Positions 50,476 to 61,246 of a DNA stretch of 64,000 nucleotides are shown in pieces. The stretch's first letter is position 1; each line of letters begins with the position of its first letter. Source of the DNA: JAWLHU01 sp049324875 (GTDB taxonomy: Bacteria > Bacillota > Sulfobacillia > Symbiobacteriales > Symbiobacteriaceae). The notes beneath the pieces were generated by a model that worked only from the letters and a program-made list of their open reading frames with translations, was not told the DNA's origin and made no database searches. The position numbers and the translations under genes are program-made. The stretch spans positions 1 to 64,000 of the forward strand of contig JBMONC010000060.1 of NCBI GenBank assembly GCA_049324875.1, written 5' to 3'.

Positions 50476-50649
50476 TTATCCACGTTCTGTTGATAACTAT
50501 TGTTGATAACCGCGACGTTCCTACAGCGGCGCGCGTTCTCCCCACCCCCAAAGGCAGATGTGGATAGATTGCGCGCAGATACCCACAAGTTATCGCGGAG
50601 CGCGAAGAGCATTTCTCTAGATATCCACTGGCTTTTCCACATATCCACA
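50476..50649. other. oriC part 2: DnaA-box cluster between dnaA and dnaN
   Basis: TTATCCACG at 50476-50484 (plus), CTATCCACA at 50567-50559 (minus), ATATCCACT at 50631-50639 and ATATCCACA at 50641-50649 (plus). TTATCAACA-type boxes occur at 50488-50496 and 50501-50509 (minus). The AT-rich start (50470-50510), with two GTTGATAAC copies 13 bp apart, could be the unwinding element. The 50467-50747 gap holds no gene. Confidence 0.75.
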
Positions 50650-50747
50650 GCCCTTACAATGACCATTGCTATCATTGGTCCAATGTACAAGCGCGCGGGA
50701 AGAGGCGAATGAGAGTCAACGCAACCGCTCCCAAAGGAGGGCTCCAC

Positions 50748-51854
50748 GTGAAGATCCTGATCAGCCAGGAGGGCCTGAACGCTACCCTCGCCACTGTTGC
50801 GAAGGCCGTGTCGACCAAGAACACCATACCTGTGTTGTCGGGGGTCTATCTCTCGGCACGAGCCGGGATCCTGACCATCCGCGCCACCGACATGGAGCTT
50901 GCGATTGAAGCCTTTACACCCTGCGAGGTGCTCACCGAAGGCGAGATTGTCCTCCCTGCTCGATACTTCACCGATCTGATCAGGCGGATTCCCTATGGGA
51001 ACATTGAGCTGTCGGTGGATTATCGCAGCTATGTGGCTACAGTCCGTTGGGGCAAGTCGCAGTATGTGATTCACGGCCACTCTGCCGATCAGTTTCCCAG
51101 CCTTCCCGACGTAGACGGTGCTTCGACCTTCACCGCCAGCCAGCTCCTCCTTCGGGAGCTGCTCCGCCAGACGACCTTCGCCGCCGGGCACGACGAGTCG
51201 AAGCCCTGGCTGACCGGCGTGCTCTTCAAACTACGGGAGAACCGGATCACCGGCACGGCCACAGACGGGGTACGGATCGCCTACGCCGAAACGGCCGCTG
51301 ATAATCCCGCCGGCCACAGCTTCTCTATCATCATCCCCAGCCGGTCTCTCAACGAACTGACCCGACTGCTCTCCGGTGAAGAGACGGAGATGGCCAAGGT
51401 AGCGGTCACCTCCAATCAGGTCTTCTTCGATCTGGGCAAGGTCCGGGTGATTTCTCGCCTCCTGGAGGGACAGTATCCCGATGTCATGCGCCTGGTGCCG
51501 CAGAGCTATCCCACGGAGGTCGTTCTTCAGCGGGCCGAGTTTATGGAGGCCCTTGAACGTGCAACCTTGATCGCTAAGGATGGCACGGTGAAGGTCGGCC
51601 TTCAGCCTGACAAGGTGACGATCACCTCCAACACCCCGGAGGTTGGGCAGGTCTACGAAGAGTTGCCCACATCCAGCATGAACGGGGACTCACTGGACAT
51701 TGGCTTTAACGCCAAGTTCCTCGTCGATTTCCTCAAGGTACTCGATGAGAACGAGTTCCGGTTCCAGTGCTCGGGGAGCCGCAATCCGGCTCGTCTGCAG
51801 CCGGCGGGCAACACCCATTTTCTCTACGTGGTGCTGCCTCTCATCACGTTCTAG
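50748..51854 (+). CDS. dnaN: DNA polymerase III beta sliding clamp
   Basis: The GTG at 50748 with SD AAAGGAGG gives 368 residues. Three clamp domains are visible; signatures are MKILISQEGLNATLATVAKAVS, FKLRENRITGTATDGVRIA and MNGDSLDIGFNAKFLVDFLKVL. The C-terminus reads HFLYVVLPLITF. It forms the ring that tethers polymerase. Follows dnaA, as in nearly all bacteria. Confidence 0.97.
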   Translation: MKILISQEGLNATLATVAKAVSTKNTIPVLSGVYLSARAGILTIRATDMELAIEAFTPCEVLTEGEIVLPARYFTDLIRRIPYGNIELSVDYRSYVATVRWGKSQYVIHGHSADQFPSLPDVDGASTFTASQLLLRELLRQTTFAAGHDESKPWLTGVLFKLRENRITGTATDGVRIAYAETAADNPAGHSFSIIIPSRSLNELTRLLSGEETEMAKVAVTSNQVFFDLGKVRVISRLLEGQYPDVMRLVPQSYPTEVVLQRAEFMEALERATLIAKDGTVKVGLQPDKVTITSNTPEVGQVYEELPTSSMNGDSLDIGFNAKFLVDFLKVLDENEFRFQCSGSRNPARLQPAGNTHFLYVVLPLITF

Positions 51855-51863
51855 GAGTCATCG

Positions 51864-52091
51864 ATGGCAGAACAGATCGTCCGAATTACGACGGAGTACA
51901 TCACCCTGGATGCGTTCCTCAAGTGGGCAGGCGTGGCCGATACCGGCGGTCACGCCAAAACCCTTATTGCCTCCGGTGTGATAAAGGTGAACGGTGAGGT
52001 TGAGCATCGCCGGGGCCGAAAGTTGAGGGCTGGCGACCGCGTTGTGGCCGCTGGTGCCGGTCAGTGGCTCATTGCCCGCGAGGGGGAGTAG
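51864..52091 (+). CDS. rlbA: S4-domain RNA-binding protein (YaaA/RlbA type)
   Basis: 75 residues, nearly all an S4 RNA-binding domain: ITLDAFLKWAGVADTGGHAKTLIASGVIKVNGEVEHRRGRKLRAGD. YaaA (RlbA) lies between dnaN and recF in Bacillus, as here, and is linked to ribosome assembly. 10 nt after dnaN and 4 nt before recF, so probably one operon. Confidence 0.9.
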   Translation: MAEQIVRITTEYITLDAFLKWAGVADTGGHAKTLIASGVIKVNGEVEHRRGRKLRAGDRVVAAGAGQWLIAREGE

Positions 52092-52094
52092 GGC

Positions 52095-53222
52095 GTGTAC
52101 CTTTCCACGCTCCACCTGCGATCGTTCCGCAATTACAAAGCGCTCCAGGTTGATTTCTCGGCAGGCCTGAACGTGATCTACGGCGACAACGCCCAAGGAA
52201 AGACAAACCTGCTGGAAGCGATCTACTTCCTGGCCACAGGGAAGAGCCACCGGACAGCGCGCGACCAGGAACTGATCCGGGAGGGCGACGAGGAGTTAGC
52301 GGCACGTGCCACCGTTGTCCGCAAGACCGGAGAGCTGAACATAGAGCTGCACTTCGGCCAGCAGAGCCGGAAGCAGCTGAAAATTAATGGGATTGCTGAA
52401 CGCAAAATCACCCGCCTGGTGGGAAGTCTGGCGGCTGTCTTCTTCTCACCCGATGACCTGCAGTTGCTCAAGGGATCCCCTTCCGGCCGGCGGCGATTCC
52501 TGGACATCGAACTCTCCCAGATTTCTCAGACCTACCTGCACCATCTGGTCACCTACAACAAGGTGCTTCAGCAGCGGAACACCATCCTCAAGCAGGAGGC
52601 TGCCGACAGTGCTCTGCTGGACATCTACGATGAGCAACTGGTAGCGTCCGGGGCCCAGTTGATCGCCAGGCGGGCTGAGGCCGTTGAGCGCCTCTCCCCG
52701 ATCGCCGCCCACTACCATGCCATGCTGGCTGAAGGGCGAGAAGAGCTGAGGCTGGAATACCAGAGTCAGGGAGCAGAACCCGGCTCCCGGCCCGACGCTG
52801 CCGCTGCCGCTGTGCGCCTGCGGGCGCAGCTTGAGCGGGTTCGGCGGGAGGAGCGCCGCCGGCAGGTCACCCTGGTCGGTCCGCACCGGGATGATATCGG
52901 CTTCTGGATCAGCGACCGCGATGCCCGATTGTACGCTTCGCAGGGGCAACAACGGACCGCCGTGCTGGCGCTGAAACTGGCAGAACTGCAGTTCATGGCC
53001 GAGGAAATCCAGGAGTCACCGGTTCTCCTGCTCGACGATGTCCCCTCAGAGCTGGATCCGCACCGGCGCCACTACCTGTTGCACGCCGTGCAGGAGGGGA
53101 TTCAGACCTTCGTCAGTTGTACAGATCTGGATGATCTGATGGTCCGGAAGTGGCCGGCCGAGCACCGATTGTTCCGTGTGCGGTCGGGAGAGATCCAACT
53201 GGAGGACAGGGGGTTAGGGTAA
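52095..53222 (+). CDS. recF: DNA repair and recombination protein RecF
   Basis: 375 residues, GTG start. SMC-like ATPase: Walker A GDNAQGKTNLLEAIYFL (about 31-47), RTARDQELIREG, the signature SQGQQRTAVLALKLAEL (about 275) and Walker B VLLLDDVPSELD. RecF loads RecA at gaps with RecO and RecR. Coupled to remB by a TAATG overlap. Confidence 0.97.
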   Translation: MYLSTLHLRSFRNYKALQVDFSAGLNVIYGDNAQGKTNLLEAIYFLATGKSHRTARDQELIREGDEELAARATVVRKTGELNIELHFGQQSRKQLKINGIAERKITRLVGSLAAVFFSPDDLQLLKGSPSGRRRFLDIELSQISQTYLHHLVTYNKVLQQRNTILKQEAADSALLDIYDEQLVASGAQLIARRAEAVERLSPIAAHYHAMLAEGREELRLEYQSQGAEPGSRPDAAAAAVRLRAQLERVRREERRRQVTLVGPHRDDIGFWISDRDARLYASQGQQRTAVLALKLAELQFMAEEIQESPVLLLDDVPSELDPHRRHYLLHAVQEGIQTFVSCTDLDDLMVRKWPAEHRLFRVRSGEIQLEDRGLG

Positions 53223-53491
53223 TGTTTCTCCACGTGGGAACCGATGTGGTTGTCAGCCTCAAGCGGGTGATTGCCATTTTGGACCTGAAGAGTGCAGGTT
53301 CAACCGAGGCAACCCGAGAGTTCATCGAGCAGCTGCGGAGCAAGAAAAAGGTGACCGACATCTCTGCCGGTGAGGCCAAGAGTCTTGTGCTGACTGAATC
53401 GGAGGCGTTTCTCTCACCCATCTCTTCCCTCACCCTGAAAAAGCGCTGCGACTTCCTGACCAACAACCCCAACCTGGACTTTGTCCTCTAG
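53222..53491 (+). CDS. remB: Extracellular matrix regulator RemB (DUF370)
   Basis: The ATG at 53222 overlaps the recF stop (TAATG), giving 89 residues. MFLHVGTDVVVSLKRVIAILDL matches RemB (YaaB). It is paralogous to RemA, a DNA-binding biofilm regulator; the ring-forming KRVIAILDL segment is present. The recF-remB-gyrB order is as in Bacillus. Confidence 0.9.
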   Translation: MFLHVGTDVVVSLKRVIAILDLKSAGSTEATREFIEQLRSKKKVTDISAGEAKSLVLTESEAFLSPISSLTLKKRCDFLTNNPNLDFVL

Positions 53492-53572
53492 GGTCTGTCA
53501 CTTGTGATTACTCGCACAGTGTGCTAACATTGGTCTGATATAGAAGCGTTATCCAATGAGGGAGGAACCTCA

Positions 53573-55534
53573 GTGGCTGAGGAAAGAGACGTGACCCTGC
53601 CCGAGGTCAGCCAACACCTGAACACCCAGTCGTCGGTCGACTATACCGGCGAGCAGATTCAGGTGTTGGAAGGCTTGGAGGCCGTTCGCCGGCGCCCGGG
53701 CATGTACATCGGCGGCACTTCGGCGCGAGGGTTGCACCACCTGATCTGGGAGATCGTTGACAACGCCGTAGACGAACGCCTGGCAGGCGTTTGCGATACG
53801 ATCATCGTCACCATTCACGAGGACGGATCCCTCTCCGTCAAAGACAACGGTCGCGGCATTCCGGTCGACATCCATTCAAAGACCGGCAAGTCAACCGTCG
53901 AGACGGTATACACGGTGCTTCACGCCGGCGGAAAGTTCGGCGGCGGCGCCTATAAGGTTTCGGGTGGTCTGCACGGCGTCGGGGCCTCCGTTGTGAACGC
54001 ACTGTCCAGCAAGCTCTATGTAAAGGTCTGGACCAAGGGCGGCATCTATGAGATGGAGTTTGCTGACGGCGGAAAGCCGCAGTATGACCTTCGCCGCATC
54101 GGGGATACCGACGAGCACGGTACCTATGTTCGGTTCTGGCCAGATCCGACGGTTTTCGAGACCATCAACTTCGACGCAGACGTAGTGATCAACCGTCTGC
54201 GTGATACCGCATTCCTAAACCAGGGCTTGTTCATCCATTTCACCGATGAGCGGACCGGACATGAGTATCGTTTCAAGTACAAGGACGGGCTCCAGTCGTT
54301 CGTCCAGTACTTGAACCGCGCTCGTGAACCTCTGCACGCCAAGCCCATCTATATCTGCCAGGCCACGGACACCCACGAGCTGGAGCTGGCAATTCAGTAC
54401 ACAGACAGCTACACCGAGAACATCTACAGCTATGCAAACAACATCCGGACCATGGAAGGTGGCACCCATGAGACCGGATTGAAGACGGCGCTCACCCGTG
54501 TGATGAACACCTATGCCCGGAAGAACAAGATCCTCAAAGAGAATGAGGACAACCTGTCGGGCGAGGACATCCGCGAGGGCATGACCGCCATTCTTTCCGT
54601 GAAGTTGCAGAACCCTCAGTTTGAGGGGCAGACCAAGACCAAGCTGGGCTCGTCCGAGATGGAAACCTTCACCGCCAGCGTGGTCTCGGAGAAGTTGGCC
54701 GAATTCCTCGAGGAGAACCCTTCGGTGGCGAAGCGGATCATCGAGAAGTCGATCAGTGCAGCCCGGGCCCGCGAGGCTGCCCGGAAGGCGCGCGATCTCG
54801 TCCGGCGCAAGAACGCTCTCGAGATCACCGCGCTGCCCGGCAAGTTGACCGACTGCTCCTCCAAGGACCCGCAAGAGTCCGAACTCTTCCTGGTGGAGGG
54901 CGACTCCGCCGGTGGTTCAGCCAAGATGGGGCGAGACCGCCGCACCCAGGCCATCCTGCCGCTGCGGGGCAAGATCATCAACGTGGAGAAGGCGCGGTTG
55001 GACAAAATCCTCTCCCATGAAGAGGTCCGCACCATCATCACGGCGCTCGGCACCGGGATCGGCGACGACTTCGATGTCTCCAAGTGCCGCTACCACAAGG
55101 TAGTCATCATGACCGACGCCGATGTGGATGGCAGCCATATCCGCACGCTGCTGCTCACCTTCTTCTATCGCTATATGCGGCAGTTGATCGAGGCGGGCTA
55201 TGTCTACATCGCCAATCCTCCGCTCTACATGATCAAGAAGGGCAAGCAGACCTACTACGCTTACTCGGATGATGAGAAGGACAAGATCATCGCCCGGATC
55301 GGCGGGGTGAGCGAGAAGCCGCAACGCTACAAGGGCCTGGGCGAGATGAATCCGGAGCAGCTGTGGGAAACCACCATGGACCCCGCCAAGCGGACCCTCT
55401 TCAGGGTCTCGCTGGAGGACGCCATGGAGGCGGACACCATCTTCGAAATCCTCATGGGTGACAAGGTTGAACCTCGCCGCGAGTTCATCGAGCGGAACGC
55501 CCATCTCGTCCAGAACCTGGACACCATCGGCTAA
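53573..55534 (+). CDS. gyrB: DNA gyrase subunit B
   Basis: 653 residues, GTG start with SD GGGAGGA. The ATPase domain has EVVDNAVDERLAG-type residues (EIVDNAVDERLAGV), DNGRGIPVD and GGLHGVGASVVNALS. TOPRIM has LVEGDSAGGSAKMGRDRRTQA and MTDADVDGSHIRTL. C-terminal LMGDKVEPRREFIERNA. With GyrA it introduces negative supercoils. Standard gyrB length for Gram-positives. Confidence 0.98.
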   Translation: MAEERDVTLPEVSQHLNTQSSVDYTGEQIQVLEGLEAVRRRPGMYIGGTSARGLHHLIWEIVDNAVDERLAGVCDTIIVTIHEDGSLSVKDNGRGIPVDIHSKTGKSTVETVYTVLHAGGKFGGGAYKVSGGLHGVGASVVNALSSKLYVKVWTKGGIYEMEFADGGKPQYDLRRIGDTDEHGTYVRFWPDPTVFETINFDADVVINRLRDTAFLNQGLFIHFTDERTGHEYRFKYKDGLQSFVQYLNRAREPLHAKPIYICQATDTHELELAIQYTDSYTENIYSYANNIRTMEGGTHETGLKTALTRVMNTYARKNKILKENEDNLSGEDIREGMTAILSVKLQNPQFEGQTKTKLGSSEMETFTASVVSEKLAEFLEENPSVAKRIIEKSISAARAREAARKARDLVRRKNALEITALPGKLTDCSSKDPQESELFLVEGDSAGGSAKMGRDRRTQAILPLRGKIINVEKARLDKILSHEEVRTIITALGTGIGDDFDVSKCRYHKVVIMTDADVDGSHIRTLLLTFFYRYMRQLIEAGYVYIANPPLYMIKKGKQTYYAYSDDEKDKIIARIGGVSEKPQRYKGLGEMNPEQLWETTMDPAKRTLFRVSLEDAMEADTIFEILMGDKVEPRREFIERNAHLVQNLDTIG

Positions 55535-55582
55535 CCGCCCTGCCCGGCGAACCGACTTTCACCCGTTTAGGAGGACAGATCT

Positions 55583-58033
<2,451 letters not shown>

Positions 58034-58041
58034 GCCCGACG

Positions 58042-58069
58042 AGCCCGCCTTCCTCCAGGGAGGCGGGCT
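58042..58069 (+). terminator. Terminator after gyrA
   Basis: AGCCCGCCT/AGGCGGGCT perfect 9-bp stem, 10-nt loop, followed by GCTTTTCCC. Confidence 0.85.
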
Positions 58070-58087
58070 GCTTTTCCCGGCAGAGGG

Positions 58088-58127
58088 TGGCCCATCCAAT
58101 CTTAACTTAAAATGGACCGATCCAATC
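58088..58127. promoter_or_regulatory. Direct repeats upstream of pdxS (candidate operator)
   Basis: TGGCCC-ATCCAATC at 58088-58101 and TGGACCG-ATCCAATC at 58113-58127 form a direct repeat 26 bp apart on the plus strand, about 65-100 nt before pdxS. PdxR-type MocR regulators bind direct repeats before pdxST; no such gene is in the window. Confidence 0.4.
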
Positions 58128-58189
58128 CACCCGTTCAGTTGGCCGTTTACAGCGAGTTTGGGCTGCCCTAGCATGAAAAAGGAGCCGAA

Positions 58190-59107
58190 TTGACAGACTA
58201 CAACGCTGGGGGGTACAGTCCAATGTCCGAACAGGGTACCTGGAAGGTGAAGGTTGGCCTGGCCGAGATGCTGAAGGGCGGCGTCATCATGGATGTGGTC
58301 ACGCCTGAGCAGGCGGTCATTGCGGAGAAGGCGGGCGCTGTGGCTGTGATGGCGCTGGAGCGCGTCCCGGCCGATATCCGGGCGACGGGCGGCGTGGCTC
58401 GGATGAGCGATCCGAAGTTGATCAAGGGGATCATGGAGGCGGTCACGATCCCGGTGATGGCCAAGTGCCGGATCGGTCACTTCGTGGAGGCCCAGATTCT
58501 CGAGTCCCTGGGTGTGGACTACATCGATGAGTCGGAGGTGCTCACCCCGGCTGACGAGCAGTTCCATGTGGACAAGCAGAAGTTCAAGGTCCCCTTCGTC
58601 TGCGGCGCCCGAAACCTCGGCGAAGCGCTGCGCCGCATCGGTGAGGGCGCGGCCATGATTCGCACCAAGGGGGAGCCAGGCACCGGGAACGTGGTGGAGG
58701 CGGTCAAGCACATGCGGCAGATCAACGCCGACATCCGCCGGGTGGTGCAGGCGCCCGACGATGAGTTGATGACCCTGGCCAAGGAGTTGGGCGCACCCTA
58801 TGAGCTGGTCAGGGAGACCAAGCGTTTGGGGCGGCTGCCCGTGCCCAACTTCTCTGCAGGCGGTATCGCCACGCCGGCGGATGCCGCTCTGATGATGCAG
58901 TTGGGCGCCGAAGCGATCTTCGTGGGGTCGGGCATCTTCAAGTCCGGCGATCCGGAGAAGCGGGCGCGGGCGATCGTGCTGGCTGCGGCGCACTACAACG
59001 ATCCCAAACTCCTGGCCGAGATCTCGGAGGACCTGGGCGAGCCGATGGTCGGCATCAACATCACCACCCTCAGGGATGAGGAAAAGATGGCCCCCCGGGG
59101 GTGGTAG
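58190..59107 (+). CDS. pdxS: Pyridoxal 5'-phosphate synthase subunit PdxS
   Basis: 305 residues from a TTG start with SD AAAGGAG (an ATG at 58223 gives the usual 294). TIM barrel that condenses ribose 5-phosphate and glyceraldehyde 3-phosphate with ammonia from PdxT to make PLP. Lys in MAKCRIGHFVEAQ is one of the active-site lysines; GGIATPADAALMMQLGAEAIFVGSGIFKSGDP is typical. The start codon choice is uncertain. Confidence 0.95.
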   Translation: MTDYNAGGYSPMSEQGTWKVKVGLAEMLKGGVIMDVVTPEQAVIAEKAGAVAVMALERVPADIRATGGVARMSDPKLIKGIMEAVTIPVMAKCRIGHFVEAQILESLGVDYIDESEVLTPADEQFHVDKQKFKVPFVCGARNLGEALRRIGEGAAMIRTKGEPGTGNVVEAVKHMRQINADIRRVVQAPDDELMTLAKELGAPYELVRETKRLGRLPVPNFSAGGIATPADAALMMQLGAEAIFVGSGIFKSGDPEKRARAIVLAAAHYNDPKLLAEISEDLGEPMVGINITTLRDEEKMAPRGW

Positions 59108-59111
59108 ACGC

Positions 59112-59699
59112 ATGACGACAGCCCGTTTTGGCGTGCTGGCCCTGCAGGGTGCGGTCCCGGAACACCTGCGGGCCCTGGCGGCGGTGGGGGTGGAGCCGGT
59201 CGCCGTCAAGTGGCCCCACGAACTGGAGGGGCTGGCCGGCCTGGTTCTGCCTGGCGGTGAATCGACGACGATCGGAGACCTGATGCAGCATTACGGCTTG
59301 ATCCCTGCCATCCAGGAGTTCGCGCGGCAGGGAGGGTCCCTCTATGGCACCTGCGCCGGCGCCATCCTCCTGGCAACCGAGATCCTGGGGGGCAAACCGG
59401 ACCAGCCGCACCTCGATATCATCCCCATGACGGTGCAGCGGAACGGCTTCGGGCGCCAGGTGGACTCGGCAGAGGTGCCGCTGGAGATGCCCGTGCTGGG
59501 CGCTGAGCCCTTGCACACGGTCTTCATTCGGGCGCCGTATATCGCTGCCGTGGAGCCCGGCGTGGAGGTGCTCGCCGAGCACCAGGGCAAGATTGTCGCC
59601 GTGCGCTATGGGCGGCATCTGGCGACGACCTTTCACCCGGAGTTGACCGAGGACCGGCGGGTGCACCGCCTCTTTGTGGAGATGGCCCTACAGCGATAA
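59112..59699 (+). CDS. pdxT: Pyridoxal 5'-phosphate synthase glutaminase subunit PdxT
   Basis: 195 residues from the ATG at 59112. Class I glutamine amidotransferase: GVLALQGAVPEHLRALAAVG, LVLPGGESTTIG (oxyanion region), nucleophile Cys in YGTCAGAILLA, and FHPEL (His, Glu). It supplies ammonia to PdxS. Five bases after the pdxS stop, so it is in the same operon. Confidence 0.96.
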   Translation: MTTARFGVLALQGAVPEHLRALAAVGVEPVAVKWPHELEGLAGLVLPGGESTTIGDLMQHYGLIPAIQEFARQGGSLYGTCAGAILLATEILGGKPDQPHLDIIPMTVQRNGFGRQVDSAEVPLEMPVLGAEPLHTVFIRAPYIAAVEPGVEVLAEHQGKIVAVRYGRHLATTFHPELTEDRRVHRLFVEMALQR

Positions 59700-59706
59700 A
59701 AAAGGT

Positions 59707-59735
59707 GGCTGGCTCTTCCTCAGGAGGAGCCAGCC
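59707..59735. terminator. Bidirectional terminator between pdxT and prepilin gene
   Basis: GGCTGGCTC/GAGCCAGCC perfect 9-bp stem with inner TCCT/AGGA pairing. The minus strand continues ACCTTTTTT; the plus strand lacks a T-run. Confidence 0.7.
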
Positions 59736-59785
59736 CGTCTATCTGAGCGCGGCTCGGGGCGGGGAGGTGCCCCCAGACCGCAAGG

Positions 59786-60397
59786 TCAGGACTCGGCCTT
59801 CACAATACAGCCGGGAGCCACCCGCATATCCTTCTCGGCCTTGGGATCACACCACTCCCGGAAGCCGCTCAGGCTCTTGAGTGGGTATTCCGGGGCCGGG
59901 CTGAGAAGCACCTCGGGTTCGCTGCCAGCGAAAACGCGCGCCCGATCATTGGGGTTTGTGCCGCACGGCAGGGGCTCCCGGTTGGAAGCATGGAGCACCA
60001 CCGGGCTGTTCTGGCTGCAGTTGGGCTGGGGGCCCGGGTCACCCAGAAGGAAGGCCCTGGGCTGCTCCTTGGTGTCAATGGTGTAGAAGTAGTAGCGGGG
60101 TTTGTCAGCGGTACTCCAGGGGGACTGAAAGGTGAAATCAGAGCGGATGTAGCCACGCTCGGTGAGCAGGCCCAGGCGGGTGGGATAGTGCCCGTGTTCG
60201 GCACGGTAGGCCTCCAGGGCATCCTCCATGACCCGAAGGTCCCGCAAACTGCTGGCCAGCCGCGCCTTGTCGGTAAGCTGGTCGTAGATGGGGACGCTGA
60301 AAAGGGAAAGGAACATCAGAATGGCCGTAACAGCCAGAAGCTCCAACAGGGTGTAGCCGGATTCCGAGGTAATTCGCTGGGGGCGAAACCGTGGCAT
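59786..60397 (-). CDS. Type IV prepilin/pseudopilin-like protein
   Basis: 203 residues from the ATG at 60397 (SD AAGGAGG, 10 nt away). A prepilin peptidase site and N-methylation helix are clear: SG-YTLLELLAVTAILMF (about residues 13-29), with the conserved Glu at +5. The globular part has YRAEHGHYPTRLGLLTERGYI, as in pseudopilins, and four Cys that could form disulfides. No other pilus or secretion gene is nearby. Role unknown; a competence or type II secretion-type minor pilin is likely. Confidence 0.75.
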   Translation of the reverse strand: MPRFRPQRITSESGYTLLELLAVTAILMFLSLFSVPIYDQLTDKARLASSLRDLRVMEDALEAYRAEHGHYPTRLGLLTERGYIRSDFTFQSPWSTADKPRYYFYTIDTKEQPRAFLLGDPGPQPNCSQNSPVVLHASNREPLPCGTNPNDRARVFAGSEPEVLLSPAPEYPLKSLSGFREWCDPKAEKDMRVAPGCIVKAES

Positions 60398-60615
60398 CAG
60401 ACCCATTCCTCCTTGTCGACGCATGGCAGAATATGGGATTACGAAGAAAGGTATTCTCGCCTTCCGGGCCATCTTCCTTCTCCTGGGAGAAAAATTCTTC
60501 CAAATTCTTGGAACAGACCCGCTGTGGCTGAAAGTGGTGCGGTGGGCAGCGTTCACTGGTGTCGCCGACTGCATATACTAAACCTCCACACACTCGACAG
60601 CCGGAGGGAGAGCCC

Positions 60616-60762
60616 ATGCGAGAGAACCGACAGCGGAGGCCCGAGGCAGAGCGGGGCTCGGACCCCTGGGAGGAGAATCGGTGCCTGGTCTGTGGCCGGG
60701 AATCCAACGGCAAGGCGATCTGCAGTGATCCTAACTGCGCCGTGGAGTTGGCGCTCGGGTAG
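60616..60762 (+). CDS. Small Cys-rich putative zinc-binding protein (possibly Gin-like)
   Basis: 48 residues, ATG with SD GGAGGGAG. A charged N-terminus, then CLVCGRESNGKAICSDPNC: four Cys in CxxC-x9-CxxxxC spacing, a zinc-ribbon-like knuckle. The CLVCG start loosely recalls Gin/CsfB, the anti-sigma-G of spore formers, but no stronger link is visible. TATACT lies upstream at about 60575-60580. Between the prepilin gene and the serine T-box; it could be expressed alone. Confidence 0.5.
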   Translation: MRENRQRRPEAERGSDPWEENRCLVCGRESNGKAICSDPNCAVELALG

Positions 60763-60798
60763 CGCCTCCTCCTGAAGGATGATTTTTTGCGAATGCTA

Positions 60799-60827
60799 TT
60801 GCAAGAGCGTAAGTCGGCTGGTATACT
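60799..60827 (+). promoter_or_regulatory. Sigma-A-type promoter for the serine operon
   Basis: TTGCAA at 60799-60804 and TATACT at 60822-60827 with a 17-bp spacer fit a housekeeping promoter. Transcription would start near 60834, just before the T-box decoding stem. Confidence 0.75.
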
Positions 60828-60833
60828 CCGACA

Positions 60834-61073
60834 CATAGTATCGCCCAGCGACAGGGGACAGCCGTTCCATTTCGGACGACAGAGAGCCGGCGGTTGGTGC
60901 AAGCCGGTGTCCGACGGAGCGCTTCCACCCCTCGAGGGCCCGGGGATGACCCGGTCGGGTTCGGCCCGTTACAGCCGAAGCAAGTGGGCTGCCGGCATGC
61001 CGGCGCCAACGTCTGGGTGGCACCGCGGGAGTAACTCCCGTCCCTGACCGACAGGGACGGGAGTCTTCATTTT
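60834..61073 (+). ncRNA. Serine T-box riboswitch leader (decoder plus first terminator)
   Basis: Stem I has the distal motif AGAGAGCCGG...GGTTGGTG...CCGG and a base stem AGGGG/CCCCT. The specifier loop reads GCTTCCA; UCC (60924-60926) is a Ser codon followed by the usual A. The T-box GGGTGGCACCGCGGG is at 61015-61029. UGGC pairs with a tRNA ending GCCA, and G is the discriminator of tRNA-Ser. Terminator 1 is a perfect 13-bp stem (61034-61046/61052-61064) followed by CTTCATTTT. Uncharged tRNA-Ser would favour the antiterminator and switch the operon on. Confidence 0.9.
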
Positions 61074-61106
61074 ACCCGGGCGGAGGCGGCGGATTCCTGG
61101 CAGTCA

Positions 61107-61208
61107 AGCAGGGTGGCACCGCGGGAGGTCATATCGCACCCCCGTCCCTGGCAGTCTCGGCACCACTATGTGGCGCTGACTCTGCCGGGGGCGGGTTTCC
61201 GTTTCTCC
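61107..61208 (+). ncRNA. Second T-box antiterminator/terminator module without a decoding stem
   Basis: The same GGGTGGCACCGCGGG repeats at 61111-61125. CCCGTCCCTGGCAG (61141-61154) pairs with CTGCCGGGGGCGGG (61182-61195), 14 pairs with two G-U, followed by TTTCCGTTTC. CCCGTCCCT is also free to pair with the T-box side, as in an antiterminator. Only about 46 nt separate it from terminator 1, too short for a stem I. So the operon has two tandem expression platforms and one decoder. Confidence 0.7.
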
Positions 61209-61246
61209 CCGGCGGGCGGCGACCTAAATGAGGAGGCGGACCGACG

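Noticed and set aside
53224..53242. Possible fourth parS (TTCTCCACGTGGGAAC) at the remB start
   Set aside because: Only about 11 of 16 bases match, and it is explained by the remB coding start.
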